DNA of 64,000 nucleotides from an uncultured Flavobacteriales bacterium (GTDB lineage Bacteria > Bacteroidota > Bacteroidia > CAIKAF01): the NCBI GenBank assembly GCA_903825395.1, contig CAIKAF010000029.1, forward strand, positions 62,001-126,000. Reading direction: 5' to 3'. This document shows positions 57,491 through 64,000 of the stretch, one piece after another (within the stretch, counting starts at the first letter, position 1; each line of letters begins with the position of its first letter). Below the pieces are notes generated by a model, which saw nothing but the letters and a program-made list of their open reading frames with translations, was not told where the DNA came from and made no database searches. Made by a program: the position numbers and the translations under genes.

Positions 57491-57637
57491 GGGCGGCAGC
57501 CGGGCTTTCTCAGGTAGTCTGCCGATGCCCGGCGGGGTGGCAGCCGGCTGCGGTGGCTCCTCACGTCGCCTCCTCGCCAGGCGCCACCAGCCGCCGGAAC
57601 ACGGCAGAGCTACCTTGTTCAATCCCTGCCGCAGCCA
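57491..57637 (+). repeat. Structured dispersed repeat, copy F (closest to consensus)
   Basis: This 147-bp copy after mscL (same direction) starts GGGCGGCAGCCGGGCTTTC and ends TTCAATCCCTGCCGCAGCC. Helices: GCGGC/GCCGC, GGG/CCC, AGGTAG/CTACCT, CTGCCG/CGGCAG, and the apical GGTGGC/GTCGCC with loop TCCTCAC. It lies in the gap convergent with ftcD. Confidence 0.88.
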
Positions 57638-57680
57638 CCTCCAAACCAAACCCATGCATGCGCCTAGGCCGGAATTCTTC

Positions 57681-59357
57681 CTACACCTGTATCATGCCGG
57701 CAATCAATTCGTATTCTATTTTCCCCAGCCGTTCTATTTCCCCGGCACGCTGTAGCAATTCATCTCCTTTGCTATTTCCCTTTACCGATTTGGCATTGAT
57801 TCGCACATTCAAATGAGCCCCCTGCAATCCAGCCCACAACATTAAATTCCCAACCCCCACATCAGAGGCACTAGAACTCATACCCCTTACCGCCATTTCT
57901 TTGCATATCTCAAATCCCTGTAAACAAGATTCCATTACCTGAACCGGAATTTCCATGGCATATATGGTGGCATCTGAAATGGCACGTTTTCGCTCTGCAA
58001 TTTCCTCTTCATTGGTTTTAGGAAGCTGAAAGGCGTCCATAATGCGGTTGAAACTTCGGGTGTCTTCATCCACCAAATACAACAACCGATCAGCCAAGGC
58101 CTGACCCCTTTCCGCCCATTCTGAAAAATACGATGTTTGTGCATCCCAACCCCGTTTGTGGGAACTTAGATTGGCTACCATGGTGGCCAAGGCACAACCC
58201 ATAGAGCCGGCAAGGGCTGAAATCGAGCCGCCCCCAGGAGCAGGAGATTCCGATGCGGTTTCCCATACAAATTCCTCCACGGTCTTTCCAACCAATCCCT
58301 TAGATTGGCCTTCTGCCATGACGTATTCAATGATTTTTTTGTCCGGATCAAACGGCTTCAATTCATCCAATCCTAAACTCTTTACTGCAATTCGAATCAG
58401 CTCGCGCTCGGGCAAGCCGGTAGAACGGTTTTGAAGACGCAAGTAATGTTTCCCTGCCGCAATCATGGCCTGCAATGAAATTAGACCAACCAACTCCGAT
58501 CCAGTCACCCGCATACCCCTCCGCAACGCGGACGCACAAACGGCATCAAAGGCTTCATGCACCGAACACACTGTAATATCGGTTAGGTTCATGGATATTT
58601 GAGCAATTCCATACTCTTCAATGAACCACCCAATGGCTTTTACACTTTTCAATGCCCCAGCCTCCCACACCGGATTGCCCTGGGCATCCAGTACAATGTC
58701 TCCGTCAATGGGGTCTCCCATGCGCTTAATTCGGCCTTTTTCCCGAACATCATAGGCTACGGAATTGGCCCTTCGAACGGAGGTGGTGTTCAAATTCACG
58801 TTGTAGGCGACCAAGAAGTTACGGGCTCCAATGACAGTAGCGCCACTCTGAGGATTAAACTCAGCCGGACCAAAATCCGGCTTCCAATCTGGGTTTTTTA
58901 GTTTTTCTTTCAAGCCTTCATACTCTCCGGCACGTACAACCGCTAGGTTCCTACGCTGAGGATTCATGGCGGCAGCCTCATAGCAATACACCGGTATTTG
59001 AAGCTCTTCGCCCACCCGTTTGGCAAGCCTATGCGCATACTGCACGGTTTCTTCCATGCTGATGCCAGATATGGGCACCAAGGGACAAACGTCGGTAGCC
59101 CCCATTCGTGGATGCTCTCCACTGTGCTGCCGCATGTCAATCCGTTGCGCCGCCACTTGAATGGCTCGAAATGCAGCCTCTATTACCGGCTCTGCTTCTC
59201 CTACAAAGGTGAAAACGGTTCTGTGGGTGGCTTTACCTGGATCTACATCCAACAATTGAACGCCCTCTACAGAACGAACGGCATCGGCAATCGCCTCTAA
59301 TACTACATGGTCCCTGCCTTCAGAAAAGTTTGGAACGCATTCGATGATCTGACGCAT
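57681..59357 (-). CDS. ftcD: Glutamate formimidoyltransferase / formimidoyl-THF cyclodeaminase
   Basis: The 558-residue fusion ends histidine degradation: it moves the formimino group from FIGLU to tetrahydrofolate, then deaminates it. The N-terminal half is the transferase (VPNFSEGRDHVVLEAIADAV, HSGEHPRMGATDVCPLVPIS, SVRRANSVAYDVREKGR). The C-terminal half (about 345-555) is the cyclodeaminase, with ASESPAPGGGSISALAGSMG. The other hut genes are not in the window. A TATCTTTG box is 14 nt upstream of the ATG. It is divergent from the CPBP gene. Confidence 0.93.
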   Translation of the reverse strand: MRQIIECVPNFSEGRDHVVLEAIADAVRSVEGVQLLDVDPGKATHRTVFTFVGEAEPVIEAAFRAIQVAAQRIDMRQHSGEHPRMGATDVCPLVPISGISMEETVQYAHRLAKRVGEELQIPVYCYEAAAMNPQRRNLAVVRAGEYEGLKEKLKNPDWKPDFGPAEFNPQSGATVIGARNFLVAYNVNLNTTSVRRANSVAYDVREKGRIKRMGDPIDGDIVLDAQGNPVWEAGALKSVKAIGWFIEEYGIAQISMNLTDITVCSVHEAFDAVCASALRRGMRVTGSELVGLISLQAMIAAGKHYLRLQNRSTGLPERELIRIAVKSLGLDELKPFDPDKKIIEYVMAEGQSKGLVGKTVEEFVWETASESPAPGGGSISALAGSMGCALATMVANLSSHKRGWDAQTSYFSEWAERGQALADRLLYLVDEDTRSFNRIMDAFQLPKTNEEEIAERKRAISDATIYAMEIPVQVMESCLQGFEICKEMAVRGMSSSASDVGVGNLMLWAGLQGAHLNVRINAKSVKGNSKGDELLQRAGEIERLGKIEYELIAGMIQV

Positions 59358-59371
59358 AGATTATTTTTCTC

Positions 59372-59379
59372 CAAAGATA
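59372..59379 (-). promoter_or_regulatory. Putative -7 box (TATCTTTG) for ftcD
   Basis: An exact TAnnTTTG match on the minus strand, 14 nt before the ATG at 59357. Confidence 0.5.
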
Positions 59380-59409
59380 TAAGGCCTTTTATGTTATTTT
59401 GACCTCGAT

Positions 59410-60147
59410 ATGCGTACCTTTTTGAAAAAATTACTCCCACCTGAACCGGTAAACCGAAAAACGATGGGAGTTTTGTTGGTTTCTGCCGTATCTCTGTTGA
59501 TACTCCACTATGGCCAACAAGATTTCGTTTATGCCTGGCTTCGCCCCAGCCTCTTGACCGTTTTTCAAGGTCTTGACACAGGCTTGATTCGCTTGCTTTG
59601 GTGGGCCATCCTTTGCTTTTTTTCTTATGTTGTTGTGCCTGTGATTTTTCTGCTTTCAATTCGGGAACGGAATTGGAACGAGTTCGGTTTGAGCTCTAAC
59701 ATAGACCTAAGGCAGGGAAAGGGATACATGTTGCTTCTGCTTCCCATGATCCCTGTGGTTCTATTGGCCTCATTTTTACCCTCTTTTCAATCCACTTATC
59801 CCTTTTGGAATCCAGGCGCAGGTTCAACGCTGTGGCCAAACCTTTTAATCTGGGAATTGGCCTATGCCACGCAATTTTTTGCCTTAGAGTTTTTTTTTCG
59901 GGGATTTATCGTGCATGGGTGCAAACATACGTTTGGATGGTATGCTGTCCCTGTGATGATGATTCCCTATGTTATGATTCATTTTTCCAAGCCGTTGCCG
60001 GAAGCTTTGGGTTCAATTGCCGCTGGTTGGGTGTTGGGTATGCTTAGTTTTCATTCCAAATCCATTTGGTATGGAGTGCTTATGCATGTTGCCGTGGCTT
60101 GGACAATGGATTTTTTAAGCCTCTACCATCGCGGACTTTTAGGTTAA
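59410..60147 (+). CDS. CPBP/CAAX-like intramembrane protease-family protein
   Basis: The 245-residue membrane protein has six or seven helices and the CPBP motifs near residues 155-165 (FFALEFFFRGF) and downstream (IPYVMIHFSKPLPEALGSIA, LMHVAVAWTMDF). The usual EExxxR is here LExxxR: the first Glu is Leu. The His of motif 2 and the late His are kept. Activity is therefore uncertain, though similar single-Glu forms are plausible in the family. The substrate is unknown. It lies 54 bp ahead of the NtrC-like regulator. Confidence 0.8.
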   Translation: MRTFLKKLLPPEPVNRKTMGVLLVSAVSLLILHYGQQDFVYAWLRPSLLTVFQGLDTGLIRLLWWAILCFFSYVVVPVIFLLSIRERNWNEFGLSSNIDLRQGKGYMLLLLPMIPVVLLASFLPSFQSTYPFWNPGAGSTLWPNLLIWELAYATQFFALEFFFRGFIVHGCKHTFGWYAVPVMMIPYVMIHFSKPLPEALGSIAAGWVLGMLSFHSKSIWYGVLMHVAVAWTMDFLSLYHRGLLG

Positions 60148-60201
60148 AGGCTAGATTCAGCTAGATTTTGGCTACCTTGCTGCTCCTAAAATGTTGGAAT
60201 T

Positions 60202-61374
60202 ATGGCAACGGTTTTGGTCATTGACGATCAGCAAAGTGTACGGAAAAGTTTCCGGGAGGTATTGGAATATGAATCGTTTACTGTTTTAGAAGCAGAAGAC
60301 GGGCAAAAGGGGTTGGATGCCTTGGCTGAACATACGGTTGACGTCGTTCTCTGCGACATAAAAATGCCTAAAATGGACGGCATGGAGTTTTTGGATTTGG
60401 CTTTGGCCTCCGGATTTGAAATGCCCATTATTATGATTTCAGGGCATGGAAATATTGAAACGGCCGTCGATTCTATTAAGAAAGGAGCTTATGATTTTAT
60501 TCAAAAACCCATTGACCTTCCAAGGCTTTTGGTCACCCTTAGGAACGCCCTGGAAAAAAGAACGCTGGTCACCGAAACCAAACAATTAAAAAAGAAGGTT
60601 TCTAAAAGCAAAGCAAAAGACATCATTGGCGATTCAGAGGCCATCCGAAAAATCCGGGATTTAATTCAGCGGGTAGCACCTACCGATGCCCGAATTTTAG
60701 TTACAGGAAGCAACGGAACGGGAAAGGAGTTGGTGGCGCACTGGGTGCACGCATTAAGCGCCCGCTCTGAAGGCCCAATGGTGGAAGTGAATTGCGCAGC
60801 TATTCCCAGTGAATTGATCGAATCCGAACTGTTCGGTCATGAAAAAGGAGCCTTTACTTCGGCAGTGAAACAACGGCAAGGAAAATTTGAATTGGCCAAT
60901 GGAGGCACTTTGTTTCTCGATGAAATAGGCGATATGAGCCTGTCGGCCCAAGCTAAAGTACTAAGAGCCCTTCAGGAAAATAAAATTGCCAGGGTAGGCG
61001 GCGATAAGGAAATTAAGGTCGATGTGCGCGTGGTGGCTGCCACCAATAAGGATTTGAGCGAGGAAATTCGAAAAGGGAACTTTAGAGAAGATTTATTCCA
61101 CCGCCTAAACGTGATTCCAATTCATGTCCCCGATTTAAATGAACGAAGAGAGGATATTCCATTGTTGGCCGATCACTTTTTAAGCATGATCCTGGAAGAG
61201 CAAAATATGGGCCCGAAACAAATTCGACCCGATGCCATTAAAGCGCTTCAAGAACTCGATTGGACGGGAAACATAAGAGAACTTCGAAACGTGGTGGAAC
61301 GCCTAATCATTTTAAGCGACCAAGAAATTACAGCTCAAGATGTTGAAATCTTTGCTAAACCCAATAAAAAATAA
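60202..61374 (+). CDS. NtrC-family response regulator without a DNA-binding domain
   Basis: The 390-residue protein has a receiver ([20 protein letters not shown]; phospho-Asp in [11 protein letters not shown]) and an intact sigma-54-type AAA+ domain: Walker [15 protein letters not shown], the loop GAFTSA (consensus GAFTGA), Walker [14 protein letters not shown] and the [12 protein letters not shown] arginine fingers. It ends shortly after [18 protein letters not shown], with no Fis-type helix-turn-helix. It may activate sigma-54 from solution, as some HTH-less family members do. The cognate kinase is not adjacent. Confidence 0.9.
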   Translation: MATVLVIDDQQSVRKSFREVLEYESFTVLEAEDGQKGLDALAEHTVDVVLCDIKMPKMDGMEFLDLALASGFEMPIIMISGHGNIETAVDSIKKGAYDFIQKPIDLPRLLVTLRNALEKRTLVTETKQLKKKVSKSKAKDIIGDSEAIRKIRDLIQRVAPTDARILVTGSNGTGKELVAHWVHALSARSEGPMVEVNCAAIPSELIESELFGHEKGAFTSAVKQRQGKFELANGGTLFLDEIGDMSLSAQAKVLRALQENKIARVGGDKEIKVDVRVVAATNKDLSEEIRKGNFREDLFHRLNVIPIHVPDLNERREDIPLLADHFLSMILEEQNMGPKQIRPDAIKALQELDWTGNIRELRNVVERLIILSDQEITAQDVEIFAKPNKK

Positions 61375-61482
61375 CAAGGACTCAACCGCTCCGCCTAACT
61401 TGGGGCCCCATGCATCCGATTTGACATTTGGCCTGCCCAAGGTTAATGACGAATCTCATGGTTTTCTATAATGCAATATCCA

Positions 61483-61490
61483 TACCTTTG
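61483..61490 (+). promoter_or_regulatory. Putative -7 box (TACCTTTG) for hmgA-hppD
   Basis: An exact TAnnTTTG match, 20 nt before the hmgA ATG; a GTTTTC about 16 nt upstream is a weak -33 candidate. Confidence 0.55.
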
Positions 61491-61510
61491 CTGCAATCAA
61501 CGTAGTTCGT

Positions 61511-62668
61511 ATGCCCATTTATCATAAACTCGGCCAGATTCCATCCAAACGCCATGTGCAGTTTCGTAAACCCGATGGAGGCTTATACTATGAACAATTG
61601 TTTGGAACTGTGGGATTTGCAGGTATGTCCAGTTTACTGTACCACCACCACCGGCCCACCCGAATTGCCGGCATCGATGAACCCATCCCCTTTGTGCCAA
61701 CAGCTGCCGTTGAAAACAACATGACGCCCCGCCGTTTGTTGGGATTCAGAACGCCACCAGTACAGGATTATCTGAAAAGCCGAAGCTATGTGTTGTTCAA
61801 TTCCGATGTCAATATTGCTCTTGCAGCCCCCTCCGGTCTAAACACTTCCTATTTTTATAAGAACGCCGATGCCGATGAACTGGTTTTCGTTCATCAAGGC
61901 TCCGGCACCCTCGAAACCATGTTGGGGCATATTCCCTTTGAATCAGGAGATTACTTGCTAATTCCCAGAGGTATTATCCATCGATTTGCCTTCTCTAATT
62001 CTGAAAATCGCTTGTTGATTACAGAATCCCACCATCCCATTTATACCCCAAAACGCTACCGGAATTACTTTGGTCAGCTGTTGGAACATTCGCCGTTTTG
62101 CGAGCGAGATATGAAATTGCCATCTGTTCTTGAGCATCACGATGAAAAAGGAGACTTTTTGGTCTATGTTAAAAAACAGGGCCTACTGCACCCCGTCCAT
62201 TATCAAACACATCCTTTTGATGTGGTTGGCTGGGATGGGTATAATTTCCCTTATGGTTTTTCCATTCACAACTTCGAACCCATAACAGGAAGGGTACATC
62301 AGCCACCGCCAGTGCATCAAACATTTGAAACCGATGCATTTGTGGTGTGCTCGTTTTGTCCGCGCTTGTACGATTACCACCCTCTGTCCATTCCCGCCCC
62401 CTACAACCACAGCAACATTGATTCCGATGAGGTTTTGTATTATGTGGACGGCGATTTTATGAGCCGCAACGAAGTGGAAAAGGGAATGATTACTCTGCAC
62501 CCCGCCGGAATTCCGCATGGACCTCAGCCCGGGGCCACAGAACGCAGCATCGGTCAAACTGAAACCAACGAACTGGCAGTAATGATTGATACGTTTAAAC
62601 CACTTAAGCTAACTGCTCAGGCCTTGAACATGGAAGACCCTGCATATTGGGCTTCTTGGCAAGAATAA
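61511..62668 (+). CDS. hmgA: Homogentisate 1,2-dioxygenase
   Basis: The 385-residue protein opens homogentisate to maleylacetoacetate in tyrosine degradation. Typical segments: YHHHRPTRIAGIDEP, NSDVNIALAAPSGLNTSYFY, DELVFVHQGSGTLETMLG and ESGDYLLIPRGIIHRF. In the C-terminal half, NHSNIDSDEVLYYVDGDFMS and LHPAGIPHGPQPG supply the iron His/Glu/His ligands. It is shorter than the ~440-residue mammalian form. hppD follows by 22 bp, so two successive steps of the pathway are joined. Confidence 0.92.
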   Translation: MPIYHKLGQIPSKRHVQFRKPDGGLYYEQLFGTVGFAGMSSLLYHHHRPTRIAGIDEPIPFVPTAAVENNMTPRRLLGFRTPPVQDYLKSRSYVLFNSDVNIALAAPSGLNTSYFYKNADADELVFVHQGSGTLETMLGHIPFESGDYLLIPRGIIHRFAFSNSENRLLITESHHPIYTPKRYRNYFGQLLEHSPFCERDMKLPSVLEHHDEKGDFLVYVKKQGLLHPVHYQTHPFDVVGWDGYNFPYGFSIHNFEPITGRVHQPPPVHQTFETDAFVVCSFCPRLYDYHPLSIPAPYNHSNIDSDEVLYYVDGDFMSRNEVEKGMITLHPAGIPHGPQPGATERSIGQTETNELAVMIDTFKPLKLTAQALNMEDPAYWASWQE

Positions 62669-62690
62669 CACTCAAAAACCAACCTACACC

Positions 62691-63830
62691 ATGGAAACTC
62701 CTTCATTGAACAGAACCTATAAAAAAGTTGTTGAGGAAGCTCAAGATTTTTTGCCCATTCTGGGAACCGATTATGTGGAACTGATTGTGGGAAATGCCAA
62801 GCAATCGGCACATTATTTTAAAACTGCATTTGGATTCCAAGATTTAGCCTTCTCTGGCATGGAAACCGGAAGAAAAGACCAGGTTTCTTATGTGCTTCAG
62901 CAAGGAAAAATCCGCCTGGTTCTAACAGCGCCGCTTAGTCAAGACAGCCACTTGTGGGAACACGTGCGTACCCATGGCGATGGAGTTAAAGTAGTAGCTC
63001 TTTGGGTAGAAGATGCCACTAAAGCCTTTCAAGAAACGGTGGCCCGCGGAGCCAAGCCCTACCTTGAACCCACTGTTGAAAGCGATGAATTTGGACGTGT
63101 GGTGAAATCCGGAATTTATACCTACGGAGAAACAGTTCACCTGTTTATTGAGCGTCATGAATATTCCGGCGCTTTTTTGCCGGGTTTCCAACCCTTCAAT
63201 TCGGGCTTTTCCCCCTCCGATACGGGTTTGAAGTTCATCGATCACATGGTGGGAAATGTAGATTGGGGCCAAATGAATACCTGGTGTACTTTTTACGCCG
63301 AGGTCATGGGATTCGCTCAGCTGATTTCTTTTGATGACAAAGACATTAGCACCGATTATACCGCATTGATGTCTAAGGTGATGAGCAACGGCTCTGGCTT
63401 CATCAAGTTCCCAATCAACGAACCGGCTAAGGGCAAGAAAAAATCGCAAATTGAAGAGTATATTGAATATTATGGCGGCCCAGGCGTTCAGCACATTGCC
63501 GTGGCTACCGATAACATCGTTGAGACAGTAACTGCATTGCGCAGCCGAGGTGTTCAATTTCTAGAAGTTCCCGATTCCTATTATGAAGATCTTCAGCATA
63601 GGGTAGGGCAAATAGATGAGGAAATTGAGGTGCTGAAATCCCTACGTATTTTGGTTGATCGCGATGATCAAGGGTATCTTCTACAGCTGTTTACCAAACC
63701 TGTGGTGGACCGCCCAACCATTTTCATTGAAATTATTCAACGGAAAGGAGCTACCAGTTTCGGAAAAGGGAATTTTAAAGCTTTGTTCGAAAGCATTGAA
63801 CGCGAACAAGAATTGCGGGGCACGCTCTAA
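62691..63830 (+). CDS. hppD: 4-hydroxyphenylpyruvate dioxygenase
   Basis: The 379-residue protein turns 4-hydroxyphenylpyruvate into homogentisate, the substrate of the upstream enzyme. It has two VOC domains; the catalytic C-terminal half contains the iron facial triad: His in KFIDHMVGNVDWG, His in GGPGVQHIAVATDNI, and Glu in PTIFIEIIQRKG. The C-terminal tail SFGKGNFKALFESIEREQEL closes the active site. It completes the hmgA-hppD operon. Confidence 0.94.
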   Translation: METPSLNRTYKKVVEEAQDFLPILGTDYVELIVGNAKQSAHYFKTAFGFQDLAFSGMETGRKDQVSYVLQQGKIRLVLTAPLSQDSHLWEHVRTHGDGVKVVALWVEDATKAFQETVARGAKPYLEPTVESDEFGRVVKSGIYTYGETVHLFIERHEYSGAFLPGFQPFNSGFSPSDTGLKFIDHMVGNVDWGQMNTWCTFYAEVMGFAQLISFDDKDISTDYTALMSKVMSNGSGFIKFPINEPAKGKKKSQIEEYIEYYGGPGVQHIAVATDNIVETVTALRSRGVQFLEVPDSYYEDLQHRVGQIDEEIEVLKSLRILVDRDDQGYLLQLFTKPVVDRPTIFIEIIQRKGATSFGKGNFKALFESIEREQELRGTL

Positions 63831-63914
63831 TCAGCAACCAATTCTTGAACCTATTTTCAGCCTGTTGGGGTCATACTGTTATTGAGCATTTCTAGTAAGC
63901 CCAACAAAAAAACC

Positions 63915-63922
63915 TACCTTTG
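63915..63922 (+). promoter_or_regulatory. Putative -7 box (TACCTTTG) for the ABC ATPase
   Basis: An exact TAnnTTTG match 15 nt before the ATG at 63938. Confidence 0.5.
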
Positions 63923-63937
63923 ACTCAATTGAATTGC

Positions 63938-64000
63938 ATGGATCTTCAGCCCATTTTACAGGCACAAAATCTGCGCCGCTCCTTTGGCTCCGTTCAGGTC
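63938..64000 (+). CDS. ABC transporter ATP-binding protein, 3'-truncated
   Basis: Only 21 codons are in the window: MDLQPILQAQNLRRSFGSVQ. The pattern 'L-x-A-x-N-L-x-x-S-F-G' is the opening strand of ABC ATPases, where an aromatic residue (here Phe) stacks on the ATP adenine. The Walker motifs lie beyond the edge. A TACCTTTG box 15 nt upstream supports this start. The type of transporter is unknown. Confidence 0.7.
   Translation, partial: MDLQPILQAQNLRRSFGSVQV

Overview
The window looks like a chromosome segment of an environmental Bacteroidota bacterium, probably Flavobacteriales-like. The signs are two secreted proteins with type IX secretion (T9SS) C-terminal sorting domains, three TonB-dependent receptors, LptC/OstA-type LPS-export genes, a stand-alone atpDC pair, and many TAnnTTTG -7 promoter boxes (often TACCTTTG), which are the Bacteroidota primary-sigma signature. 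It is mostly ordinary core chromosome: no prophage, insertion sequence, CRISPR array or rRNA was seen.

Layout. 1-4.2 kb: polysaccharide chain-length and O-antigen ligase genes, then a CDF metal transporter overlapping apbE. 4.3-10.7 kb (minus): acyltransferase, YfhO-like membrane protein, malic enzyme, M42 aminopeptidase, rpmH. 10.8-17.8 kb (minus): PrsW-like protease, TonB receptor, M1 peptidase and a DUF4397 protein (the last two with T9SS tails). 18-22.6 kb: FAD oxidase, zinc peptidase, GNAT-like protein, tRNA1(Val) methyltransferase. 22.6-28.5 kb (minus): coaX, an outer-membrane protein, a TPR protein, lptC and a CorB/CNNM protein. 28.5-35.3 kb: tRNA-Phe, small barrel protein, M16 peptidase, cytidine deaminase, divergent leucyl aminopeptidase and pdxA. 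35.4-43.8 kb: atpDC, esterase, an NSS amino-acid transporter coupled to a 34-residue membrane protein and a FAH-family enzyme, an Hpt-like protein with a degenerate NtrC-like regulator, and miaE. 43.9-50.9 kb: an AT-rich antiporter, a heme-oxygenase-like protein with a TonB receptor behind a Fur/PerR-type palindrome, and a second TonB receptor behind a TPP riboswitch. 50.9-56.9 kb (minus): relA/spoT-fur-STAS-purA-ostA with overlapping genes. 57-64 kb: mscL, ftcD, a CPBP protein, an NtrC-like regulator without a DNA-binding domain, hmgA-hppD for tyrosine breakdown, and the start of an ABC transporter ATPase.

The most striking unexplained feature is a family of six GC-rich intergenic elements of 142-150 bp (about 4.2, 19.5, 24.3, 37.3, 41.3 and 57.5 kb). 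They share termini and an apical core, while the arms between vary with compensatory base changes, so every copy can fold into the same long hairpin. Five of the six lie 6-37 nt after a stop codon in the same orientation as that gene. They look like a structured, dispersed 3'-flank element, either a mobile REP-like palindrome or a structured RNA.

Other notable points are three genes whose promoter box lies only 5-6 nt before the ATG (suggesting leaderless mRNAs), the hidden 34-residue transporter partner, and the Fur-box and TPP-riboswitch control of neighbouring TonB receptors.
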